DNA of 64,000 nucleotides from Lichenicola cladoniae (GTDB taxonomy: Bacteria > Pseudomonadota > Alphaproteobacteria > Acetobacterales > Acetobacteraceae), in contig NZ_CP053708.1 of the NCBI RefSeq assembly GCF_013201075.1, forward strand, positions 2,547,501 to 2,611,500, given 5' to 3'. Every line of letters starts with the position of its first letter. The stretch's first letter is position 1. Below the pieces are notes generated by a model. The model saw nothing but the letters and a program-made list of their open reading frames with translations. It was not told the DNA's origin and searched no databases. Below are positions 1-8,326 of the stretch, piece by piece. The translations under genes were made by a program, and so were the position numbers.

Positions 1-1511
1 GGAATCCGGTTTTCGTGGCGATCGCGTTGAACGTGCTGTTGGTGAGTGGCGGGATGATCTTCATACTGCTGCGCAACTACGCTGACTTTTCAGCCTTGAT
101 CCGTTCGCAAGGTGAATTGGTCCTGCGTCAGGTCGAGACGGAGCGGCTGAGCGACGAGAACCTGAGCCTGGCGAACCTTGATAGCCTGACCGGCCTGCCG
201 AACCGGCGACGGTTCTTGTCGATCCTCGATCAGGTTCTGGCCGAGGCGAAGCACGGCCATACCCGCTTCGCCATCGCGCTGTTCGACCTCGATGGTTTCA
301 AGGCGGTCAACGATGTCTATGGCCACCCGCAAGGCGACCTGCTGCTGAAGGAAGTCGGCGACCGGCTCCGGTGCATCACCAGCCCATCGGTCACACTCGC
401 CCGGATCGGGGGGGACGAGTTCGGGGCGATCCTGGCCGGCAATCCGAACGACGACGAGATCCTGGAGTTCGGCAGCCGGCTCTGTGTGTTGCTCCAGGGT
501 CCCTATCTCGGCCCTAACATCATGGCCGAGGTCGCTGGCTCCGCCGGCCTGGTCGCATACCCGGACGGGGCGGCGACGGCGCAACAGCTTTTCGAGCGGG
601 CCGACTACGCGCTCTATACCGCCAAACAGCAGAGATGCGGCCGGGCGATCATCTTCTCGCACGACCACGAGACCCGCATTCGCGAGACCAGCCGGATCGA
701 GCAGGCCTTGCGGCACTCCAATCTCGGCAACGAGATGTGGGTGGCTTTCCAACCGATACGCGATCTCGAAAACGCGCGGACGATCGGCTACGAGGCGCTG
801 GCGCGCTGGCAAAGCCCCACACTTGGCGCGATCGATCCGGACGTATTCATCCCGATCGCGGAGCACGCACATCAGATCGGCCGGCTTACCGAAATCCTGT
901 TGACCAAGGCATTGAAGACGGCTGCTTCCTGGCCGGAACCGTTCTGCATATCGTTCAACCTGTCGGCGCTCGATCTGGTCTCGCGCGAGACGATGGAATC
1001 GGTCCGGCAGATCGTTGTGGCGAGTGGCGTATTGCCCGAGCGTATCGAGTTCGAGGTCACCGAGACCGCGGTCATGCGTGATTTCGACTTGGCCTCGGAA
1101 GCAATCGCAAGATTGCGTCAGCTCGGCATGCGGATTGCCCTCGATGATTTCGGCACCGGCTTCTCAAGCCTCAGCCACGTGCACCGATTAAAACCAGACA
1201 AGATCAAGATCGACCGGAGCTTCGTGAGGGATATCGAGGTGAACGCGGCCTCGCGAGACATCATCAGGACGATCATCGACATGTCCCGAAACCTCGGCCT
1301 TGCCTGCGTCGTGGAAGGTGTCGAAACTGAGGCCCAGCTGTCGATCCTTCGTTCGCTGGGCTGCCATCTGATCCAGGGTTATCTGTTCGGACGGCCGATG
1401 AACGAAGCCGCGGTAAACCAGCATATTGCCGCCGGCGCCCGGCTGCCGGGCCGACGGGCCTATCCGCCAAAGGTTGGTTCATTCCCCATCGGGGTGTCGC
1501 GTCACCTCTGA
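1..1511 (+). CDS. GGDEF-EAL cyclic-di-GMP enzyme, 5' truncated
   Basis: Cyclic-di-GMP signalling protein with a diguanylate cyclase domain followed by a phosphodiesterase domain. The frame is open to the left edge, so the N-terminus lies outside the window. Counting from a GTG at 15, a hydrophobic stretch (about residues 3-20) looks like the last membrane segment before the cytoplasmic part. The GGDEF domain starts near residue 53 (SLTGLPNRRRF) and has an intact GGDEF at 132-136. The EAL domain starts near 255 with EAL at 260-262 and DDFGTG near 377. The motifs for both synthesis and breakdown look intact, so either activity is possible. The missing N-terminus probably carries a periplasmic or membrane sensor; this is inferred. 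Confidence 0.93.
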   Translation, partial: NPVFVAIALNVLLVSGGMIFILLRNYADFSALIRSQGELVLRQVETERLSDENLSLANLDSLTGLPNRRRFLSILDQVLAEAKHGHTRFAIALFDLDGFKAVNDVYGHPQGDLLLKEVGDRLRCITSPSVTLARIGGDEFGAILAGNPNDDEILEFGSRLCVLLQGPYLGPNIMAEVAGSAGLVAYPDGAATAQQLFERADYALYTAKQQRCGRAIIFSHDHETRIRETSRIEQALRHSNLGNEMWVAFQPIRDLENARTIGYEALARWQSPTLGAIDPDVFIPIAEHAHQIGRLTEILLTKALKTAASWPEPFCISFNLSALDLVSRETMESVRQIVVASGVLPERIEFEVTETAVMRDFDLASEAIARLRQLGMRIALDDFGTGFSSLSHVHRLKPDKIKIDRSFVRDIEVNAASRDIIRTIIDMSRNLGLACVVEGVETEAQLSILRSLGCHLIQGYLFGRPMNEAAVNQHIAAGARLPGRRAYPPKVGSFPIGVSRHL

Positions 1512-1944
1512 ATATCCCCGGGAGTGGAGTGATAGCGCAGCTCGGACCTGACGAAATGCCGAGTAGCAGGGTCGCTTTTGTCGGCGCCGAAGACCGCTTT
1601 GACTGTGCCAGCTTGCGGACCCGCAATGGCGCCACTGAAGAGCGCCTGAACGCACGCGGCGACGCTGACGGCGCGGCATCGACAGCAACCCGCGCCGCCG
1701 GCAGCCCAACCGCGCGGCCGCCCGACCCACCTGCTTGAGGAACCGGCGGAGCAGCGGATCTGGGTGCGGCAGGCCGGTCGTACTCCCTTACCGACCCCAC
1801 CTAGCCACAAAGGTTCGGCGACTCGGTCCATCCACAGTTTCTGTGGATAACCCTGTGGGCGACGCGGCGATTGATCCACAAGCACCCGAAAATGGCTGGC
1901 CGATCTTCGGAGTCGAGGCTGACGACGGTCCAGTCGGCCTCCGA
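1512..1944. other. Intergenic region without a convincing gene
   Basis: This 433-base stretch lies between the ends of two converging genes. Short frames are open but none has a credible start or recognisable product. Its right half holds a group of DnaA-box-like 9-mers, listed separately. Nothing else is recognised. Confidence 0.6.
1801..1880. promoter_or_regulatory. Cluster of DnaA-box-like 9-mers
   Basis: On the reverse strand, 1842-1850 reads TTATCCACA, a perfect match to the classical DnaA box. Related 9-mers lie at 1801-1809 (CTAGCCACA), 1828-1836 (CCATCCACA), 1854-1862 (TCGCCCACA on the reverse strand) and 1872-1880 (TGATCCACA). The stretch 1831-1847 is also a perfect 7-bp inverted repeat (TCCACAG, three bases, CTGTGGA). 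Such grouping occurs in replication origins and in DnaA-regulated or DnaA-titrating sites. No AT-rich unwinding element is obvious nearby, and no replication gene is adjacent. The role is therefore open. Confidence 0.45.
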
Positions 1945-2613
1945 TCAGTCGAACCTCAGCCGCAACGGGTGGTTTGGCGAAGGCTGCTCGAGCCTCACCG
2001 CGTCGAGATCCGGGACCCAGTCCCACGCTTCCAGCTCGGCGCCGGTCAGCGTCGTCGCCAGCGCCAGCACGCGCCCGCCGGCGGCGCGGCCTGCCTCCAG
2101 ACCGGCCGGAGCATCCTCCACCACCAGGCACGTCTCAGGCGCGAAGCCCAACTCCCGTGCCGCCTGGAGATAGCCTTGCGGGTCGGGCTTGCCAGCTGTG
2201 ACATCCTCTGCGGCGATCACCAGACTGGGCACCATCAGACCGGCGAGCCTGAGCCGCAACAGCGCCAGTTCCCGTGCGGCCGAGGTCACCACCGCCACCC
2301 GCCCAGGCGGCAGCGATGCCATTAGCCTCTGCGCGCCGGGGATGGGGATGATACCGTCCTGCTCGACCATCTCAGCGTCCAGCATCCACCTGTTCTCCCC
2401 GGCATGGTCCACGCCGGATGGCGCGAACCGGGCGATGGTGTCGAACGCACGCCGCCCATGCGACACGGCCAGCAGAGCCGGAAAATCGAGCCCATGCCGC
2501 GCGGCCCAGCGACGCCATACGCGCTCCACGGCAGCCGTGGAGTCGACCAACGTACCGTCCATGTCGAACAACACCGCCGACACATCCATCGTGTGGCCGT
2601 TCTGAACCCGCAT
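1945..2613 (-). CDS. HAD-superfamily phosphatase (beta-phosphoglucomutase/sugar-phosphatase type)
   Basis: Haloacid-dehalogenase subclass IA hydrolase of 222 residues. It probably dephosphorylates a small sugar phosphate or glycerol phosphate in the cytoplasm, but the sequence does not define the substrate. Motif I is DMDGT with the nucleophile Asp17 and acid/base Asp19. Motif II is the VTSAA segment, motif III the lysine of GKPDP, and motif IV VVEDAPAG. The helical cap lies between motifs I and II, as in phosphoglucomutase-like members. The ATG at 2613 is preceded by AAGGA at a good distance, which supports this start over the internal Met9. The gene stands alone. Confidence 0.88.
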   Translation of the reverse strand: MRVQNGHTMDVSAVLFDMDGTLVDSTAAVERVWRRWAARHGLDFPALLAVSHGRRAFDTIARFAPSGVDHAGENRWMLDAEMVEQDGIIPIPGAQRLMASLPPGRVAVVTSAARELALLRLRLAGLMVPSLVIAAEDVTAGKPDPQGYLQAARELGFAPETCLVVEDAPAGLEAGRAAGGRVLALATTLTGAELEAWDWVPDLDAVRLEQPSPNHPLRLRFD

Positions 2614-3294
2614 GATAATTCCTTCTGTTGACCTGATGTCGCTCGAGCAAGGCGCAAGTGCGCCAGCTACCTGATCTGTTTAACCGCGCCATCATCCGTG
2701 CGGCAATGAAGCATGCCGATCGAGCAGGTCCGCGGATCGAATCATCGATCGCCTGTGGACTGCTGCCGCCCAGGCTCCGGGTCGATAGATTGACCCCACC
2801 GCTGGGTCGCTCGTTCTGGAATAGTCCTGGTGCGTAAGGGGTATGACTGCGCGACATCATCCGATCTTGCCTGATTACAGATTAGACTTTGGGGGAAGCC
2901 GCCGGCATTTATGTCATTTCATGTATTGTCATTGTCCAAATGCGGGCTGAACAGCACTTCGAGAGTCCGCGCGGGGTAGCTCTCCGCTGCAGAGCATGCT
3001 GAACACAGCCGAGGTTTCGCAGCGTCGACGCTACGATAATGCTGTCGCTCGGTCATCAACACACGGGTCAGCGAGATGCAAAGTAGCTTGCTATCGGTTC
3101 TGGTATTGTTCCGGAATGAAAACTTGAAGCTCGGTCGAGAGGTGTCTTTAATTGTCCCAAATTTCTATTGCACCGCACAATGGCATAACGACATTGACAT
3201 GTACAGCTGTTAGCCAATACGGATGCTGCACAAGGGCGCAATAGACGCTCGTATGTGAACTTTGTTGACAAGAATTAAGCCACGAGGAAACACC
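2614..3294. other. Long intergenic region, lower in GC than its neighbours
   Basis: About 680 bases separate the divergent HAD phosphatase and sugar-binding-protein genes. No credible coding frame was found. Parts (2860-2950 and 3060-3290) are clearly more AT-rich than the genes on either side, as expected for promoter DNA. A possible sigma-70-type promoter for the plus-strand gene is TTGACA at 3194-3199 with AATACG 16 bases further on. This is a weak match and only a suggestion. Confidence 0.4.
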
Positions 3295-4272
3295 ATGGCC
3301 TGTCGCTATCACCCGCTGGTTTTGCACGCACTCTGCTTCGCCGTGGCTGCAAGCGTTGCCGGCCCAGCCTGGGCGGCGGACATCAGGAAGGTCGGCATCA
3401 CCGTCGGATCGCTTGGAAATCCATATTACGCCGTCACCGACAAGGGCATCGCCGATCAGGCCCGCCTGCTGACGCCCGGTGCACAGGTCAATGCAGTATC
3501 GGCCGACTATGACCTGGGCAAGCAGTTCAACCAGATCCAGAACTTCGTGGCGTCCGGCGTGGATATCATCATGCTAAACGCTGTCGATCCGGTCGCGATC
3601 GGTCCGGCCATCAAGCATGCGCAAGCGGCGGGAGTGGTAGTGGCCGGTTTCGATGTCGCCGCGAAAGGTGCCGATGTTACCGTCATGACGGATAACGTGC
3701 AGGCCGGAGTGGAAGCCTGCCAATACATCGTCGACCATCTGCCCGGGGCCAAGGGAGATGTCGTTATCCTGAATGGTCCGCAGATTTCGGCGATCGTCGA
3801 TCGCGTTACCGGCTGCAAGAAAGTCTTCGCGGCAAATCCCGGGATTCATATCCTGTCGTCGGACCAGGATGCCTCAGCGTCCCGCGAGGGAGGACTTGCG
3901 AAAGGAACTGGGCTGCTCACGCGTTACGCCAGGATAGATGCGATCTTCGCTATCAACGATCCGACGGCGATCGGCATGAACCTGGCGGCCAAACAGCTTC
4001 ATCGGAACGAGTTCATCATCACGTCAGTCGATGGCTCGCCCGATGTGGCAGGCGAACTCAAGAACGGGACCTCGCTTATCAAGGCGTCTGCCGCGCAGGA
4101 CCCGTATGGCATGGCCGCGGAGGCCTACCGGCTGGCTGTCGACATAAAGTCCGGCAAGCATGGGTCGGCACCCGTCATCCTGATCAGCCCGACACTCATC
4201 ACGTCGAGCAATATCGCCTCCTACGTTCCCTGGAACACTAAGCCCCATCCTGTCGCCGGCGCCGGACAATAG
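3295..4272 (+). CDS. Periplasmic sugar-binding protein of an ABC transporter (orphan)
   Basis: Substrate-binding protein of the ribose/xylose type (periplasmic-binding-protein fold I), expected to capture a sugar in the periplasm. The ATG at 3295 has GAGGA six bases upstream and gives 325 residues. An earlier TTG at 3262 has no such site. The N-terminus is a signal peptide with a hydrophobic core ending AWAAD, cut near residue 28. Typical features follow: ITVGSLGNPYY, the two-lobe pattern with GVDIIMLNAVDP, and IFAINDPTAIG near the second hinge. No permease or ATPase gene is next to it, so it must work with a transporter encoded elsewhere or as a sensor ligand. The ligand is not known. Confidence 0.88.
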   Translation: MACRYHPLVLHALCFAVAASVAGPAWAADIRKVGITVGSLGNPYYAVTDKGIADQARLLTPGAQVNAVSADYDLGKQFNQIQNFVASGVDIIMLNAVDPVAIGPAIKHAQAAGVVVAGFDVAAKGADVTVMTDNVQAGVEACQYIVDHLPGAKGDVVILNGPQISAIVDRVTGCKKVFAANPGIHILSSDQDASASREGGLAKGTGLLTRYARIDAIFAINDPTAIGMNLAAKQLHRNEFIITSVDGSPDVAGELKNGTSLIKASAAQDPYGMAAEAYRLAVDIKSGKHGSAPVILISPTLITSSNIASYVPWNTKPHPVAGAGQ

Positions 4273-4481
4273 ATCAGACCTGAACCGACAAGCTCGTGAT
4301 CGATGTACTGACCCGCCCCCGGGCACAATCGCCTGTCATCGGTTGCTGAAGCGCTTGCAATCGCCCGTCGGCGCAACTTCGTCGTGAGATGCGATTGCCA
4401 GCCGCGTATCGGCTTTGTGTTTGTTAGGAGCTCACGGCGATAATCACGCTACAGCAACGTCCAATCGCCGAAGGAGCCACC

Positions 4482-5768
4482 ATGACCACCCTGGACGAGC
4501 TGAGCCACGGACGCCTTGCTGGCGCCCGTGAGCTTCGCCTGCGCGGCGGGCTGACCGAATTTCCGCGCGACATCTTCGGTCTGGCCGAGACGCTGGAAGT
4601 GCTGGACCTGAGCGACAACGCGCTCGACAGCCTGCCCGACGATTTCAGCCGGCTGACCCGGCTACGGGTGTTGTTCTGCTCCGGTAATCGCTTCACTCGA
4701 CTGCCGCCGGCTCTGGGCGATTGCCCGGCGCTGACCCAGGTCGGTTTCCGCGCGACCGGCCTCCGCGAGATCCCGGCCGAAGCCTTGCCCGCCGGGCTGC
4801 GCTGGCTGACCGTGACCGACAACCAGCTCGAGCTTTTGCCGTCCGCACTCGGTGAGAGACCGGCGCTGCAGAAACTGATGCTGTCGGGCAACCGGCTGCG
4901 GCACCTGCCCGACAGCATGGCCGGAGCGGCAGGCCTCGAACTGCTTCGCCTGTCCGCCAATCGCTTCGACGCCTTGCCGGACTGGCTCGCCGATCTGCCC
5001 CGACTGGCGTGGCTCGCCTATGCCGGCAATCCCCTCGACCGCCGGATCGGCACGCCCGAACCGGTGCTCGCCCCCTGGTCTAGCCTCGAGCCAGGCATCA
5101 TGCTTGGCGAAGGGGCATCGGGACATGTGTATCAGGCCACGTGGCGGCCCGATCGGGGCCCCGTGCGCGACGTCGCCCTCAAGCTGTTCAAGGGCGCGAT
5201 GACGAGCGATGGCCTGCCCGACCGGGAAATCGCGGCCTGCCTGGCTGCCGGCGACCATCCCAATCTGACAGGCGGGCTGGCCCGGCTGACGGGTCATCCG
5301 GCGCAGGTCCAGGGCTTGCTGATGCCGCTGCTTCCGCCCAAGTGGCGCGTGCTGGCGGGGCCACCGAGCCTCAAGAGCTGCAGCCGCGACATCTATGATC
5401 CATCCTCGTGCTTCGGCGCGGCGACCGTGCACGGGATTGCCATTGGTATCGCGGCCGCCGGGGCGCACCTGCATGAATGCTGCCTGCTGCATGGCGATCT
5501 ATATGCGCACAACACCTTGTGGGACGGCAGCGTTGGTCATGCCGTGCTGAGCGACTTCGGCGCGGCATCCCTCCTGCCCGATGGCGGGGTGGGACGGGCG
5601 ATCATGAAGACCGACGTGCTCGCCTGGGGCGTGCTGCTGGGAGAGTTGCTCGATCGCTGTTCGGACCAGCTGACGAAGTTGCGTGATCTGCAGCGTGAGT
5701 GCGTGCAGCCTAAGCCCTCTGCACGTCCGGCAATGGCCGACGTGCGCGAAGAGTTGCAAGGGCCATAG
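4482..5768 (+). CDS. Leucine-rich-repeat protein kinase
   Basis: 428-residue cytoplasmic protein with N-terminal leucine-rich repeats (about residues 15-200, spacing near 23 residues, typical LxxLxLSxNxLxxLP pattern) and a C-terminal protein-kinase-like domain. The glycine loop GEGASGHVY is near 209, the likely ATP-anchoring lysine is Lys234 (VALKLF), the catalytic loop reads HGDLYAHN from 337, and DFG starts at 358. The usual HRD is HGD, but the catalytic Asp, the following Asn and DFG are kept, so activity is possible. AAGGAG lies upstream of the ATG. It stands alone with gaps on both sides. LRR-kinase fusions of this size occur in other proteobacteria; the target is unknown. Confidence 0.88.
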   Translation: MTTLDELSHGRLAGARELRLRGGLTEFPRDIFGLAETLEVLDLSDNALDSLPDDFSRLTRLRVLFCSGNRFTRLPPALGDCPALTQVGFRATGLREIPAEALPAGLRWLTVTDNQLELLPSALGERPALQKLMLSGNRLRHLPDSMAGAAGLELLRLSANRFDALPDWLADLPRLAWLAYAGNPLDRRIGTPEPVLAPWSSLEPGIMLGEGASGHVYQATWRPDRGPVRDVALKLFKGAMTSDGLPDREIAACLAAGDHPNLTGGLARLTGHPAQVQGLLMPLLPPKWRVLAGPPSLKSCSRDIYDPSSCFGAATVHGIAIGIAAAGAHLHECCLLHGDLYAHNTLWDGSVGHAVLSDFGAASLLPDGGVGRAIMKTDVLAWGVLLGELLDRCSDQLTKLRDLQRECVQPKPSARPAMADVREELQGP

Positions 5769-6154
5769 AGCTGACGTGGGCGCCCATTCAGAAATGTATC
5801 GAAGCCTTAAGGTAGAAAACCCGTAAAAGCGTGTCGTAGGCTGGAGTCAGCGTCGATCACACTCAGCGGCATCAAAATTGGCGTCTTGTCGGCGTACTAG
5901 GTCGCCATGATGTCTTCGTGGAAGCGGGCCAGGCCTGCCGGATAGGGAGTGCAGGCCACCCGCTCGCAGGCTCCATCGCCGTCGCGAGCCCTGTTGTGTT
6001 TTCGGGTCCGATGTTACCGGGACCGTCATGTCGATGGAACGCTGCAGACCCAGTCGTCGAAACGCGCCTGCGCGGTCAGGCTGTTTAGACATGGCGACGA
6101 AAAGCGGGGATTGTCCGACATGCTAAACCTACTGCTCCCTGGCGACGCGGCACC
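5769..6154. other. Intergenic region, nothing recognised
   Basis: This 386-base stretch lies between the LRR kinase and the BASS transporter. No coding frame with a credible start and no clear terminator or repeat was found. It presumably contains the promoter of the transporter-deacetylase pair. Confidence 0.5.
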
Positions 6155-7111
6155 TTGATCGCCCGGCTGTTTCCGGTCTGGGCGCTGCTCGTCTCGATCG
6201 TCGCATTCATGGCCCCGGCGCGGTTCCACCTGCTCGGGCCGTTCGTCACGCCGCTGCTGGCGCTGATCATGTTCGCGATGGGGGTGACGCTGCGGATCGG
6301 CGACTTCCGCCGCATTGCCCAGCGTCCGGCGCCGGTCCTGGCCGGGCTCGGGCTGCACTACCTGATCATGCCGCTCGCAGCCTGGGCCATCGCGCACCTG
6401 CTGAACATGCCGCCGGAGATTGCCGCGGGCATGATCCTGGTCGGGAGCGTGGCGAGCGGGACGGCCTCGACGCTGATGGTGTATCTGTCCAGGGGCGACG
6501 TGGCGCTGTCGGTCAGTATCAGCGCGCTGTCCACCTGTGTCGGCGTGGTCGCGACACCGCTGCTGACGCGGCTGTACGTGTCCGCGGATATCGTGGTGCA
6601 TGGCTGGAGCATGCTGGTCAGCATCCTCGAAGTGGTGGCAATCCCGGTGCTGCTCGGTCTGCTGCTCAACCATGTCGCACACAGGCTGGTGCGCGCGCTG
6701 GAACCGGCATTGCCGCTGGTCTCGATCGTGGCGATCCTGCTGATCATCGGGACGGTGGTGGCCGGGGCGCAGGCCAGCATCGTCACCGTCGGGCCGTTGG
6801 TGATGGTCGGGGTGGTGCTCCATAACGGCATCGGCCTGCTCGGCGGCTACTGGGGCGGACGGCTGCTCAGGTTCGACGAGACGACGTGCCGGACCCTGGC
6901 GCTGGAAGTCGGCATGCAGAATTCCGGTTTGGCGGCGGCGCTGAGCCGGCTCTACATTTCGCCGGCGGCCGCCCTGCCCGCCGCGTTGTTCTCGGTGTGG
7001 CACAATCTGTCCGGCTCGTTGCTGGCGGGGTTCTGGGCCGGACGGCCGACGGGACCGGGTTCCGCACCGGGCGCGGGCCGGGACGACCTCAACGATCGAG
7101 CTGCAGGCTGA
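6155..7111 (+). CDS. Bile acid:sodium symporter (BASS) family transporter
   Basis: Integral inner-membrane protein of 318 residues with about nine to ten hydrophobic segments, the usual size for the BASS/YocS/PanS group of sodium-coupled organic-anion transporters. Family features include the segment MFAMGVTLR near residue 42 and the conserved [12 protein letters not shown] near 250. No in-frame ATG exists between the preceding stop (6086) and the TTG at 6155, so that TTG is the best start. Only four bases separate its stop from the deacetylase-like gene, so the two are probably cotranslated. Substrates in this family range from bile acids to ketopantoate, and the sequence does not choose between them. 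Confidence 0.85.
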   Translation: MIARLFPVWALLVSIVAFMAPARFHLLGPFVTPLLALIMFAMGVTLRIGDFRRIAQRPAPVLAGLGLHYLIMPLAAWAIAHLLNMPPEIAAGMILVGSVASGTASTLMVYLSRGDVALSVSISALSTCVGVVATPLLTRLYVSADIVVHGWSMLVSILEVVAIPVLLGLLLNHVAHRLVRALEPALPLVSIVAILLIIGTVVAGAQASIVTVGPLVMVGVVLHNGIGLLGGYWGGRLLRFDETTCRTLALEVGMQNSGLAAALSRLYISPAAALPAALFSVWHNLSGSLLAGFWAGRPTGPGSAPGAGRDDLNDRAAG

Positions 7112-7115
7112 CACC

Positions 7116-8069
7116 ATGAGTATCGCGCTGTTCACCCACACCGCCTGCCTGGAACATGACCAGGGACCCGGGCATCCGGAGAGCCCGGACCGGCTGCGGG
7201 TGGTGCTGAAGGCCCTCGCCGGTCCGGATTTCGCGGGACTTCAACGCGAGGCGGCACCGCTCGCGACCGAGGCGCAACTCCGGCTGGCACATCCCGCCGA
7301 CTACGTGACCGAGATCCTGGCGATCCGGCCGAAGCCGGGAGAGAGCGTGCGGCTGGACGCGGACACGGTCATGAGCGCCGGCAGTGCCGAGGCGGCAAGC
7401 CGGGCGGCTGGCGGTGCCTGCGCTGCGGTGGATGCAGTGATGGCGGGACAGGTCGCGGCTGCATTCGTCGCGGTACGGCCGCCCGGGCATCATGCGGAAC
7501 CGTCGCAGGCGATGGGGTTCTGCCTGTTCGGCAGCGTGGCGATTGCGGCCTTGCATGCGCGCGAGCGCTGGGGGCTACGCCGGATTGCGGTGGTGGATTT
7601 CGACGTGCATCACGGCAACGGCTCGCAGGAGATCCTGCAGAACGACCCGGAGATATTTTTTGCCAGCAGCCACCAGTCGCCCTGCTATCCCGGGACCGGG
7701 GCGGCTTCCGAAAGCGGGATCGCCCATAACGTGGTCAACGTGCCGCTGGCGCCCGGCAGCGGTTCGGACCGGTTCCGGCAGGCATGGAGCGACACGATCC
7801 TGCCGTCGCTCGACCGGTTTGCGCCGGAGTTGATCCTGGTGTCGGCCGGCTTCGATGCGCATCGCGCCGATCCGCTGGCGCAACTGGAACTGGAAACCGA
7901 CGATTTCCGCTGGGTGACGGAAGCGCTGGTCGCGATCGCAGACCGGCGCTGCGGCGGACGGATCGTTTCGGTGCTCGAAGGCGGCTACGACCTCGATGCC
8001 CTGGCCTGCTCGGCGGCGGCTCATGTGCGGGCACTGCTGCGCCACCCGGCGAGCTCCGACGCAGTCTGA
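7116..8069 (+). CDS. Histone-deacetylase-family amidohydrolase
   Basis: Zinc-dependent deacetylase-like enzyme of 317 residues, related to acetylpolyamine amidohydrolases and AcuC-type proteins. All core motifs are present: RPPGHHAE from residue 121 with the paired catalytic histidines 125 and 126, DFDVHHGNG from 161 with metal-binding Asp163 and His165, GFDAH from 245 with metal-binding Asp247, and EGGYD near the C-terminus. It is expected to remove an acetyl or acyl group from an amine in the cytoplasm. Its start lies four bases after the BASS transporter, which suggests that the pair imports and deacylates a small molecule. The substrate is not known. Confidence 0.92.
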   Translation: MSIALFTHTACLEHDQGPGHPESPDRLRVVLKALAGPDFAGLQREAAPLATEAQLRLAHPADYVTEILAIRPKPGESVRLDADTVMSAGSAEAASRAAGGACAAVDAVMAGQVAAAFVAVRPPGHHAEPSQAMGFCLFGSVAIAALHARERWGLRRIAVVDFDVHHGNGSQEILQNDPEIFFASSHQSPCYPGTGAASESGIAHNVVNVPLAPGSGSDRFRQAWSDTILPSLDRFAPELILVSAGFDAHRADPLAQLELETDDFRWVTEALVAIADRRCGGRIVSVLEGGYDLDALACSAAAHVRALLRHPASSDAV

Positions 8070-8087
8070 GGTCTCCTTGTGCCGGGT

Positions 8088-8124
8088 GGCCGGCAGGGTC
8101 GAATATCAGTTCTGCCTGCCGGCC
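8088..8124. terminator. Inverted repeat between convergent genes, possible terminator
   Basis: GGCCGGCAGG (8088-8097) and CCTGCCGGCC (8115-8124) form a perfect 10-bp stem around a 17-base loop, shortly after the deacetylase stop codon and between two convergent genes. No T-run follows on either strand, so if it ends transcription it is not a classical intrinsic terminator. Confidence 0.35.
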
Positions 8125-8326
8125 TCGAGGAGCGGAAGCACGGAGAGCTGACACGCCGAACTCCGGAACCGTTGCATCGTCCAGCGATCCGAGCATCGGA
8201 GAGATCGTTACACAGACGGCTGGATCGAAATCTCCTGGACGCGGGCCGAAAAGCCGTCGACGGGAAATTGCGGCTTCGGGATCGGCGATATCGGCATTTC
8301 TGCCCGGAACCCTGTCCATGATGGTG

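Noticed and set aside
8079-8321. Plus-strand frame after the deacetylase gene
   Set aside because: No ribosome site or family match; it spans the inverted repeat between convergent genes.
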